A DNA stretch of 64,000 bases. Origin: Tubulanus polymorphus (lineage: Eukaryota > Nemertea > Palaeonemertea > Tubulaniformes > Tubulanidae). The notes below the pieces were generated by a model that did no database searches, was not told the DNA's origin, and was given only the letters and a program-made list of their open reading frames with translations. The number at the start of each line of letters is the position of its first letter. The first letter of the stretch is position 1. Shown here piece after piece: positions 33,752 through 43,140 of this stretch. The translations under genes were made by a program, and so were the position numbers. Where the stretch lies: assembly GCF_964204645.1 (NCBI RefSeq), contig NC_134033.1, positions 5,304,231 through 5,368,230 of the forward strand. Reading direction: 5' to 3'.

Positions 33752-34245
33752 GTAATAGGGTATTAGTTGTTCTATACTAAAGGTCGAAAGGTAGAAAAAT
33801 AAATTCTCGCACACTCGAATTTATTTTTCGACCGTTCAACCTACCCTATTACTTCTATATAATTACAAGTCTCATAAATTTACAAGCCTCGACACGCTGA
33901 GTATTGCGTAATACATGTAGTTTTCTAGAATCATCCATTTAGAAAACTACATTAGCCAATCACAGTTGAGTATTACTCTAGCCAATCATAGTTGAGTATT
34001 CCCTATTACTCTATCCAATCACAGTTGAGTATTAATCTATCCAATCACAGTTGAGTATTCCCTATTACTCTAGCCATTCACAAGCCTCATAATTTACAAG
34101 CCTCAAAACGCAGCTGGGGATTCCCCACTGTTGAGTAGTATAAATAGGCGGGACTCACACGTGGCGGCGGTACGCGTTGAGAGGTAAGTGTCGAGAGGTA
34201 AGTGTTATGTTCAATTTTAATAAAAAAATTCGATATTAAAATGGA
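33752..34245 (+). repeat. Left terminal inverted repeat of Polinton-like element
   Basis: Reads GTAATAGGGTATTAGTTGTT at its tip, then a roughly 100-bp hairpin, then repeated (C/G)CCAATCACAGTTGAGTATT words, the TATA box and leader, and ends in the second codon of the rightward ORF. By eye it is over 90% identical to the right TIR near the TATA box. A 14-bp GAGAGGTAAGTGTC segment is tandemly doubled only on this side. Confidence 0.8.
34139..34146 (+). promoter_or_regulatory. TATA box in left TIR
   Basis: TATAAATA, 102 bases upstream of the ATG at 34241. It is followed by a G/C-rich segment with CACGTG and then AGGTAAGTG, which looks like a 5' splice site. The same arrangement is mirrored at 39670-39677. 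Confidence 0.6.
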
Positions 34246-34697
34246 GAGTAAACAAGTACACAGTGAGAACAACAAATCATTTCTAGATAGATACTATTAT
34301 AGGATCGGCAATTGTTAACGCTTTGGCATTTACTGGTGGTGGATATTTATTTAAACATATTGATAAAAATAGTTCATTAGGAGAACAAAGAAGACATAAC
34401 TTAGCATTAGAGAAATATAATAAAGCTGCAGAAGAATATAGAGAAAAAAGACAAAACTATATGGATTACATCAATAAAGAATTATATAATCAGAAAATTA
34501 CACATAGAGATTTTCAATCAGTCGATGAAGCTATGAGTTTATATAACGCAGTAACAAATAAAGAAAAATTACATTTGTACAAACCTAAATTATCAAATTA
34601 TTATACCCCAAGTAAAGAACAACAAAAATATGAAATAATTTGGATTTTAGGTGGAACAGTTATTGTCATATTTGTTGCAAATAGATTTACTAATTAG
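34241..34697 (+). pseudogene. Element ORF 1, coiled-coil plus C-terminal membrane helix, frameshifted
   Basis: Starts MESKQVHSENN, then shifts frame once near 34288-34295 before continuing to the stop at 34697. The product would have a hydrophobic stretch, a charged coiled-coil-like middle (RRHNLALEKYNKAAEEYREK) and a C-terminal transmembrane helix (about 18 residues before NRFTN). From memory this resembles a hypothetical protein in Polinton-like elements of cnidarians; I cannot check that. Function unknown. The leader and start codon are part of the TIR. Confidence 0.6.
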
Positions 34698-34718
34698 TAA
34701 TTTCTTTTCTAAATAAAT

Positions 34719-35093
34719 GGCTGATGAAGTTGATAATATTGATATTATTCCTCATGATATAAATAAAACTAAATTAAAATTATATTTGGAAAAACAAATA
34801 TTAGAATTTGAAAGTGACTTAAAGATAGAAAAAAAATATTTAAAATCTAAAATCAAATATTAGTGGTTCAGTTACAATTAGTTCTGTTATAACATTTTTA
34901 GCAATATTAACACCTTTATCTATATCAATTGGCGTGTTAGGATAAAGTTCAAGTGTTTTAACCGGAATAAGTTCAAAATTGAATATAAAAAAGTAATAAA
35001 GAAAAAATAAAATCTAATATAAAAGAAATTAATGAATCAAAAAATACATTAGATTATATAATAAGTTTAAATGGTAATATAACAGTTGAATAA
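34719..35093 (+). pseudogene. Element ORF 2, coiled coil plus hydrophobic region, broken
   Basis: Begins MADEVDNID, with a charged helix (KLKLYLEKQILEFE), then a Ser/Ile-rich hydrophobic segment (34865-34950) interrupted by a frame break near 34860 and an in-frame stop near 34944. The layout, a short coiled coil followed by membrane segments, suggests a small membrane protein. No family name can be given. Confidence 0.5.
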
Positions 35094-35143
35094 CAGGATA
35101 AATTATTAAAAGAATTAATAAATTATTAATTTTTTTATTATAT

Positions 35144-35642
35144 AAATGGTAGATAGTTTTCCAAAAGCTTTCCAATATAATAAATAAATTAAATATAATA
35201 TTCCTGCAATAGATTTTAATAAAGATATTTCATATAGGAATGAAGTTTTAAATTCATTAATTAATTTAGATATTTATGTTACTGAAACTAATAATTTCAA
35301 TGCAAAGATGGAAAATATAGTTCATGTATATTTAATTAATTTAAAAAAAATGAAAGATGAAAAACAATGGTTATTAAAATCTAATATGAAGTATTGGCAG
35401 AACAAATTAAATTTGCTGTTTATTGTGCTAAAACAGGATGTGGAATAAGTTGGAATGATCATTTGAATAATTCTAAATATAAATTAATTCAAAGTTTATT
35501 TAGATTCCATACTTATTTTCAAATAAGATTAATATTAAATGAATTAGTGACTCCTTTGCCAGAATCTAGATATTTTAAAGAATTAGATAATAATATTAAT
35601 TTAACAAATCTAACTAAAAAAAATCCATTTTTATATCTGTAA
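35144..35642 (+). pseudogene. Element ORF 3, GCGISWNDHL protein, broken
   Basis: Begins with ATGGTAGATAG, has an early TAA near 35184 and a frameshift near 35385, then encodes a conserved-looking block with two Cys (FAVYCAKTGCGISWNDHL) and an aromatic/basic FRFHTYFQIR helix. I recall similar proteins in animal Polinton-like elements but cannot verify. It runs tail-to-tail into the polymerase remnant, with the junction at about 35640. Confidence 0.5.
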
Positions 35643-36403
35643 ATTTTAATCCACAATCCCAAGTTAAACCTGACACTAGAATAACAATGGCAAGGATCAA
35701 TATTAAAATATTTTAGATTTACGTCTCTAAACCTTTCAAATATATCAGTTAATAATATTACATCTGATTTTAGATATAAATCTACTAATTGTCCATGATT
35801 TTTTATTCCAAAATGATTCCAAATATTCAATGTTCTATTATATACTTCATCTTGAACATATTCATTTTTTAATTCATCATAGAATTGTTCTTTTAATAAT
35901 TCAGTGATATTGAAATCATTATGTGATTTATAAAATGAATATGGAATTGCGCCTCTATATCTCATTAATTGAAAATCATCATTATTTGGATAGTGTTGCT
36001 TTAATATTTTCAATTCATCATTATCTAATGAACTACCTAAAAATCTATATGAATCTATAAATCTTAGGCATCCAAATTGGAAAGATATATAATTCTCAGA
36101 TGTTTTATTAGCTAACTTTTTAAATTTATATGTTGGTATTTTATCTTTTGATCTATATGAATTTACTCTTTCCATTTCATTATTTTTGATGAATCTTTTT
36201 AATAGTATTTGAGGATCTGAATAATCAATTATATCATTTTCATAACAATTTAATATTTTTCTTTTATGATATATTCCTTTTCTATCTTGATCAGTTAGTT
36301 CTTTATTTAATGATTCAAAATCTCCATATATTACAAATGTTACTTTATTTTCGTAATTATATTTTTTGAATTCTAATACTTTATCCTTTTCATTTGGTAA
36401 AAC
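35640..36403 (-). pseudogene. Protein-primed DNA polymerase B remnant, exonuclease and linker part
   Basis: Family-B polymerase of the protein-primed type (DNA_pol_B_2), the replication enzyme of Polintons and related viruses. Visible are the exonuclease motif with YGDFE, a FIDSYRFLGSSL block, a YRGAIPYSFY block and YLKSDVILLTDIFE, followed by DPCHCYSS. After that the frame shifts and ends: the palm motifs that carry polymerase activity are absent, so this cannot be an active enzyme. The upstream part lies at 38052-39165, beyond the nested insert 36404-38043. Confidence 0.8.
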
Positions 36404-36610
36404 GGCCGAAGTCCGATATACGACATTATAGTGCAACGTGTAGAGATACTTTTGGAGTAAATCGGGGAATTAATGCGCAAGCTGAAATATAAAAGCGTAG
36501 TAATATGGAACTAAAAGAAGTTCCATGAAAATAGATCCTTGATTGGGGATCCATATTCTACAGCTGATGACCCGCAACACCTTACATACTAGGGTGATGA
36601 CTCTAAATGA

Positions 36611-37020
36611 CGGTTGACAGATGACACCCAACACACCAGTTAGGTGACGACTCGACAGGACGGTTGACAGATGACACCCTACACACCAGTTAGGTGACGA
36701 CTCGACAGGACGGTTGACAGATGACACCATACACACCAGTTAGGTGACGAATCCACAGGACGGTTGACAGATGACACCCAACACACCAGTTAGGTGACGA
36801 CTCCACAGGACGGTTGACAGATGACACCCTACACACCAGTTAGGTGACGACTCCACAGGACGGTTGACAGGTGACACCATACACACCAGTTAGGTGACGA
36901 CTCCACAGGACGGTTGACAGATGACACCCTACACACCAGTTAGGTGACGACTCCACAGGACGGTTGACAGGTGGACACCCTGCACACCAGTTAGGTGACG
37001 ACTCCACAGGACGTTTGACA
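36611..37020. repeat. 50-bp tandem repeat, eight to nine copies
   Basis: CGGTTGACAG recurs at 36611, 36661, 36711 and so on to 36961, exactly 50 bases apart, with ATGACACCC(T/A)ACACACCAG and TTAGGTGACGACTC. Copies are nearly identical, so expansion is recent. It sits in the nested transposon. Confidence 0.9.
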
Positions 37021-37204
37021 TGTGACACCCTACACATCCTCCCTATGATAACCCAAGATGAACGACACGTCTGGATGCATTAGAAGAGAAAAAATTTCAT
37101 TAAAAAGTAAACGTCGTGGCCATCTGCAATTCGATCGAATTGAAACCCCACCGATACGATTACGAGCGCAGCGTCATACCACTAGACCAACGAGCTCGCT
37201 GACA

Positions 37205-37865
37205 TCTAACGTGAAGGATAAACCCATAACGTGAAGTATAATGTTGTAACGTGAAGGATAAACTCATAACTTGAAGGATAATGTCATGACGTGAAGGATC
37301 AACTCACGTCATCAAGGATAAACCTATTATGTCACCAGATGGCGTGCCGGTCGGAAATAGACCGGCAACCAGTCTAAAATAATTTCGGTTAAAATGCAAA
37401 TTCATTTTATTCATCATACGATTCAAATTCAATTCAATTCAAAATAACTCTTTACGGTTAAGAAGCGTCGTAAGTTTTACGGCGGACGAGTGGAGGTTAA
37501 AAAAAGTTTATCTCGAAAAGTTTTGTATAGTATAATGTGCTCGAGTACTATTGTCTATTATGTATGGGGTACTTCTGCAATTCAGTAGGCTTAATAAAGT
37601 AATTAATGATTCTCTGTTAGTGTTGTTGGCCGACATATTTTGCGTGTAATTTTCCGCACCGGAAATCAAAATTACCTCCACTCCACCTTAGAAAAATACG
37701 CATTTTAATCGCAATTATTTTAGACTGGTTGCCGGTCTATATCCTTCACGTCAGATTAAGGTTGATCCTTCACGTCATGACATTATCCTTCACGTTATGA
37801 GTTTATCCTTCACGTTACTACATTATACTTCACGTTATGGGTTTATCTTTCACGTGATGACTTTA
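37205..37865. repeat. Inverted pair of TTCACGTTATG arrays around a smaller inverted element
   Basis: AACGTGAAGGATAAACTCAT-type units at 37205-37335 are inverted at 37740-37860 (TTATCCTTCACGTTATGAG). Between them lies a nested pair AGACCGGCAACCAGTCTAAA (37361) and its inverse TTTAGACTGGTTGCCGGTC (37720), about 390 bp apart. The GACTGGTTGCCGG word also occurs at 1396, 43330 and 61160. Confidence 0.7.
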
Positions 37866-38051
37866 GCGTCTGTTTGGCGGGGATGGCCGCCCATAAAAGC
37901 CACACTGTAGTCATGGTTGACAGGTTGCCTCTCGTCGTTTACTCTAACTGTCAACTGTCAACTGTCAAACGCTGTTAACACTGACCGAAGAACGCAGTGT
38001 AACTCTACACACGCACTATAATGTCGTATACTGGACTAGCGCCGGTAAAAC

Positions 38052-39165
38052 TATTTTACAATAATCATGATTTTTCACATAATTGTTTATGATTCAATAA
38101 TGCACTTTCAGTTCTGAATTTAGTTATACATTTTCTACATAGATATATTTTATTATCAAAATCATTTTCTGATTTAAAACTAAATCAATGCGTTTTATCC
38201 ACATATAATGATTCTCATAATATAATATATCTATAACATCATTTGAATCATAATCTTTTGATAGGTATAGAGGTTTTAATGTAAAATGTTTAATATTGTT
38301 ACCTTTTGTTTTTGGTAATTTGACTAAATCAAACACATTTATCTTTATATTATTATCTCTTTCTATTTTTGGAATATTTTTAATTCTAACAGGATAATAA
38401 TCTATCTTATAATTATTTTCAAATGGTTTATAATTTGTTAATCTAAAACTATGAGTAATATCTTCTGTTGGATGTAAACAACTAGTAATTGACCATAGAA
38501 AACATTTATTATCTTCATTTTGAACATTTATTACTGCTTTCGTTGTGAATGGTAATTAGCTTGTTGCATTTATATTATCATCTTTATAATATGATGAATT
38601 ATTTTCATCAATTGGTTTTGATTTAGTTAGCTTATTATATTTTGTGTTATAAACATGATAAGTCATAAATATTATTTCATCGAATATTAAACCTGATCCT
38701 TCAAAGTATTTCTCTTCTATTTTACTTTTTATTTCATTATAACATTTATCTAATTTATCTATATGTTGTTTAGATATAATATGTTGTGAATGAGAATTTA
38801 TATTATATATTGGTTTATCTTCAGATTTTATAAATTAAACTTTAGAAGATATACTAATTTTAGGGTATTCAACATCTGTAATTATTTTAATAATATTTTT
38901 CATATTTTCTAAATGTTTTTTATTTTCTTCTTATGTTTTTCCTTTATGAAATTTAAACTCGATAGCTTTTGGACCAATATCACTTTTAAATGCTTCAGTT
39001 ATTTCTATTTCTTTTTTATTATCTAATGAATGAATATAATTTCTTACATCTTCCATGTATGGCGTTTTATTGTTTATTTTATTTTTTATTCTTTTAATTG
39101 TCTTCTGTTTCTTATCATTATCATTATCAAAATAATCTTCACCTAAAATATCATGATTAATAGAA
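38052..39165 (-). pseudogene. N-terminal part of the protein-primed polymerase, degenerate
   Basis: Minus-strand frames, repeatedly broken, encode a YENHYMWIK-like block and, next to the nested insert, a zinc-finger-like C-x2-C...H...C segment as found upstream of the exonuclease domain in Polinton polymerases. Several frame breaks and internal stops are visible, so the gene was dying independently of the insertion. Confidence 0.6.
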
Positions 39166-39171
39166 CGATAA

Positions 39172-39245
39172 CCACACTCAAACGTGGTGAACGGATAATA
39201 AGATCGTCACGACGATGATCTCTAGGGTGAGATCGTCGTGTCTTT
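39172..39245. promoter_or_regulatory. Hairpin between polymerase remnant and zinc-finger ORF
   Basis: CACGACGATGATCTC and GAGATCGTCGTG pair as an imperfect stem around TAGGGT. It is G/C-rich within very AT-rich DNA and sits between two co-oriented genes. Role unknown: it could be an RNA 3' end signal or a regulatory site. Confidence 0.35.
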
Positions 39246-39281
39246 TATATATTTTAGATTGAATAAATAAATTTCTGGTTT

Positions 39282-39590
39282 TTAAATTCTTTTAATCTGT
39301 AAATAGTGGGATTTTATCTTATTATCATTATTAATATTTCTAATATGACTTTTAGATTTTAAATGTTCTTTATAATATCTTTTATCACTGAATGATTGAT
39401 TACATGTATCACATTTGTATGTTTCTTTTTCATTCTTCAATTCATCTAATTTAGTTTCTAATATATCATCTTTATATTCTAAGTTTAATTTATTCTCTAA
39501 ATGTGATTTGGTTTTATTATATCTTGCTTTTTGAGATTTATCTATATTGATTTTACATGTTGGGCAGTAGTACTTCTTATTTGCTTCCAT
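39282..39590 (-). CDS. Element zinc-finger protein
   Basis: Small protein, about 102 residues from the ATG at 39590-39588 (an in-frame ATG at 39623 would add 11). It has two C2H2 units with long His spacing: CPTC followed by H about 18 residues later, and CDTCNQSFSDKRYYKEHLKSKSH (C-x2-C-x12-H-x5-H), the matrin/U1-like variant. The linker is Lys/Glu-rich. This is the only intact ORF of the element. Its leader and first codon are shared with the opposite TIR, so it should be co-expressed with ORF 1. A paralogue is at 31205-31437. Nucleic-acid binding is likely; the target is unknown. Confidence 0.7.
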   Translation of the reverse strand: MEANKKYYCPTCKINIDKSQKARYNKTKSHLENKLNLEYKDDILETKLDELKNEKETYKCDTCNQSFSDKRYYKEHLKSKSHIRNINNDNKIKSHYLQIKRI

Positions 39591-40102
39591 TTTAATATCA
39601 AATTTTTTATTAAAATTGAACATAACACTTACCTTTCAACGCGTCCCGCCGCCACGTGTGAGTCCCGCCTATTTATACTACTCAACCATGGGGAATCCCC
39701 AGCTGCGTGTTGAGGCTTGTAAATTATGAGGCTTGTGATTGGCTGGAGTAATAGGGAATACTCAACTGTGATTGGATAGATTAATACTCAACTGTGATTA
39801 GATAGAGTAATAGGGAATACTCAACTGTGATTGGCTGGAAATACTCAACTGTGATTGGCTATAGTAATACTCAACTGTGATTGGCTAATGTAGTTTTCTA
39901 GATGGATGGTTCTAGAAAACTACAGGTATTACGCAATACTCAGCGTGTTGAGGCTTGTAGATTATGAGACTTGTAATTATATAGAAGTAATAGGGTATTA
40001 GTTGTTTTGTATCAAAAGTTGAATAGTCGAAAAATAAATTCGAGTGTGCGAGAATTTATTTTTTGACCTTTCGATCTTTGGTATAGAACAACTAATACCC
40101 TC
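39586..40102 (-). repeat. Right terminal inverted repeat of Polinton-like element
   Basis: Inverted copy of 33752-34245. It contains CAACTGTGATTGG repeats, a TATA box and leader, and ends two codons into the zinc-finger ORF. The outer part forms the same type of hairpin (39987-40100). Confidence 0.8.
39670..39677 (-). promoter_or_regulatory. TATA box in right TIR
   Basis: TATAAATA on the minus strand, 80 bases from the ATG at 39590, mirrored by 34139-34146. AAAGGTAAGTG follows it downstream. Confidence 0.6.
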
Positions 40103-40110
40103 TATCATAA

Positions 40111-41495
40111 TCCATAAAACGTAAATAGTTCTTGAAACTACTAATTTATTAGGTTATATTTTACCTAATGAAGATCCTTTACATTACTAGCAAGTGTCTT
40201 AACCTATCTCTACTGATTTAACACTAGGTTAAGGCGGCTCCTCTACGAAAATAGATAATCATGATGATTTTTTTATTCAATTTCAAAACCTTAATATTGC
40301 AGTATCTGGTAAACTGTTCCACGAGGATGGTGCAGCAAAAATGATACATCGATTGCTATAAAAAAACCCGTTCCGGAATTAACTTGAAAAAATGTGACAT
40401 TACATCGCAATATAAGTGGACGACCCGCTTCATAAGGACTAGGAAATTCAGTTTTACCTCACGAGGTCATCTTTGTTCAAGTAATTGATTCGGCCCAAAA
40501 TAAGTTTCTTGGTATTCGTATCGACGACGAGCGAAAATGGGATGTTCATATAGATTATGTTCGACTGGCTTCAGTGTCGAATACAGGGAAATATTGCAAG
40601 GGTGATGGAACATATTCTATACGTGGATTCGGTTCTTCATTTTGACGTCATTCGAATACCAATGGCATCTGAAAAGGTATACTGGATGTCCGGATGACTG
40701 GTTGACTGGACGACAGGTCGACTGGTTGACTGGACGACTGGATGACATTACTATCATCACCACGTCCACCTTCTCCATCAACTCCACAATCACCTCCTCC
40801 AGCACCACAATCATCTCTATCACCGGCATCAACATTACCTTCAACATCACTACCGTAGCACGATTACAGTCTCCATCATCCCCACCATCTCTGTAATCAT
40901 CACCATCATCGTCTCCATCACCATCACCACCATCGCACATTGAACCATTCATCCAGACGACCAGTCGTCTAGTCACCCAATCACTCAGTCATCCAGTCGT
41001 CCAGTTGCTTAGTCACCTAGTCATCAAGTATCCAGTCGCCTAGTCATCCAGTCGGCCAGTCATACAGTCGTACAGTAATCTAGCCGCTCGGTCATCCAGT
41101 CATACTGCCAACCAGTCAGGTGTGCATATTCGTGATCATTCCTTGTTTCATTGGCGTGAATGTTCTAAAAATTCATGAATTCAACAATTTACAGCTGGGT
41201 CGTTTTATGTTTAATGATGTAAGTCCAAATACACCGGCTAGTTTCAGAACTATTTCCAATTCATTTTTCAGGTCCATGGTCGTCAGACGCAAAGTGTAAA
41301 TAATCTACACATTACACCGAAATCAAACACGAATCTTATTTCCAATATTCTTTCATAGTAATACCTTATCCAAACATAAGTTGAATCACCGGTCCGAATT
41401 GTTTATACTAAGGAACAGGTTTACTTTAAAACAGAATTTCCCTGAACTAACCCAGTTCATAATTCAGCATAAAGCTTGAAATGATTCTGGATATC
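40111..41495. other. Intergenic, inverted simple-repeat arrays, no gene
   Basis: 40680-40745 carries GACTGGTTGACTGGACGAC-type repeats and 40955-41110 their inverse (AGTCATCCAGTCGTCCAGT), flanking an ATC-rich stretch (40746-40935). The two arms could fold into a large imperfect hairpin. No coding region is supported. Confidence 0.6.
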
Positions 41496-41501
41496 GTAAA
41501 T

Positions 41502-41700
<199 letters not shown>

Positions 41701-42574
41701 GAGAATTCGTACAAATTATTCGGCGTATTAGCTATGCCAGTGTGACCCGATCACAAAAACTACTGCCATCTTTTTAGATGTGAGCCCAGACGAGTATATG
41801 TACATTTATGTGCATGCATGTACGTTTTGACATGGTCTAAATACGAATCTAATTTTTGAATGTAATTATACGTGGTCTGGTGCGATACCTGGTGCTGCAG
41901 CTTCCGGCCAACCAAAGATCAACGTGTTTTGAAAAATGTGGTTGTAGGTAAAAACCCCACATCTTCTAAATAGGTATAAAAATCCCCACTTTTCCAAGAA
42001 CATTTCAAAGCAAGATATATCTCCAATTCTATTCATTTGCCCAAAAACTATAATTCCATTGAAATGTGCTACGAATTCTTTCTGTCTTAAGAGTTATTTC
42101 AGTGGCAGTTTCTTTTTTTAAATTTAGTCGGATTTAGTTCCCTAGTATTTGAGTAAATCCTGGACTGCGCAGCCTGGCCCGTGGATTTGATAACTGACTG
42201 ACACCAACAAACCGTTCCTAATTTAAAAATATGAATTTTGCAATAAATTCTAAAATTGTGGGTTTTGCACAACAGAACTGCGATGACCCGCTGTTTAAAC
42301 CAATTGTCCGCCCCGGGGCTTGTGAGGGAGTCGAACAATCCCGCGCGTACTAATCCCATTGAACGATATACAAATTAGATTCGCTAAAATTCGTAATCCC
42401 GTCTGTTTACAGATTAATCATTGTAATCTCCCTTTCAACCCCTTTCAACAGTCGAAAACCATCTTTTCATGTTTTATTCTCTGAAATGTCACGGAAATTC
42501 GCAGACGATACTTCTGTCTTAAATTTATCGGATTAAGGTATCAATGATCAGAAGGCAGCATCTTTTAGGAAGCG

Positions 42575-42700
42575 CCATATATAAATAAGAGCGGGTTATC
42601 AGATATTCTCTGCTGCATTTACGTATTTGCGCAATCCGGGTCCTGAACGACAGTCGAGTTACGGATATCGATTAACTACAATTATAAGGTACGATTTTAA
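42575..42700 (+). promoter_or_regulatory. Candidate TATA promoter and leader exon
   Basis: ATATAAATAAG at about 42577 is followed about 30 bases on by TTATCAGATATTC and then, near 42690, by AAG|GTACGA, a possible splice donor. The next plus-strand gene with an unexplained 5' splice acceptor is the peptide gene at 48476. The link is inference. Confidence 0.25.
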
Positions 42701-42739
42701 GGTTTACTCATACTTTTTGTTGCCCGTGAGAACCACGCG

Positions 42740-43140
42740 TCTCACCTACGAGCAATCCTCTCAAGAGATGATTGCTCGTAGGTCTCACGAAAGCACTTAA
42801 GATTTACTGGTGGTGGCAGCCTTGTCATTGCTGTCGGGTGTGAGGACCCATGGGCGCAGGGTTTTGGTACACTGTCCATCTTGGACGGCTGCGGCGGGGA
42901 TGAGTGACTAAAACAAGCACATGGGTTCCCGATGAACCCCCTCACAGCTGTGGTGAAAGTGAGTGATTACAATAGACACGTGGAGTCTTGGTGAACCTCC
43001 CTCAAAGCTGTGGTGGGAGTGAGTGATAAGAACAGACCGTGCGTGGAGTCTTGGTGAATCTCCCTCACAGCTGCGGCGGGATTGAATGACTAGAGCAGGC
43101 ACATCGGTTCTTGCTGACCTACCCTCACTATTTTCTGCGA
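42740..43140. repeat. Tandem repeat of about 60 bp (CTCACAGCTGTGGTGGGAGTGAGTG)
   Basis: Four to five units with CCCTCACAGCTGTGG, GTGAGTGA(C/T)T(A/C)(A/G)(A/G)A and TCTTGGTGAACCTC. The inverse of the same family lies at 55195-55495 in the SLC51A-like gene. Confidence 0.75.

Larger units (their letters stand above)
36396..38051. mobile_element. 1.64-kb TIR transposon nested in the polymerase gene
   Basis: The insert 36404-38043 is flanked by the 8-bp direct repeat GGTAAAAC (36396-36403 and 38044-38051). Inverted ends share AGTCC, ATACGACATTATAGTGC and TGTAGAG. The polymerase frame on both sides is in register across one copy of the 8-mer, which independently supports these borders. Inside are a 50-bp tandem array (36611-37020), a tRNA-like segment on the minus strand (37130-37205), and an inverted pair of TTCACGTTATG arrays (37205-37340 and 37740-37865). 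No transposase is seen. An 8-bp duplication is typical of hAT or P-type elements; the superfamily is not settled. Confidence 0.8.
33752..40102. mobile_element. Polinton-like DNA element with about 500-bp TIRs
   Basis: 6.35 kb bounded by long inverted repeats (33752-34245 and 39586-40102) and by the 8-bp direct repeat TATCATAA (33744-33751 and 40103-40110), a candidate target duplication; Polintons usually make 6 bp, so part may be chance. The right terminus lacks four bases relative to the left. Rightward genes from the left TIR: 34241-34697, 34719-35090 and 35144-35642. Leftward genes from the right TIR: zinc finger 39590-39282, then the protein-primed polymerase 39165-35640, interrupted by another transposon at 36404-38043. 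No integrase, ATPase, protease or capsid gene is visible, and without the nested insert the element is only 4.7 kb, against 15-20 kb for full Polintons. Every ORF except the zinc finger shows breaks, so it is a fossil or non-autonomous copy. Confidence 0.8.

Noticed and set aside
33752-40102. Classical full Polinton/Maverick
   Set aside because: No integrase, ATPase, protease or capsid gene can be found, and the element is less than half the usual length; called Polinton-like only.
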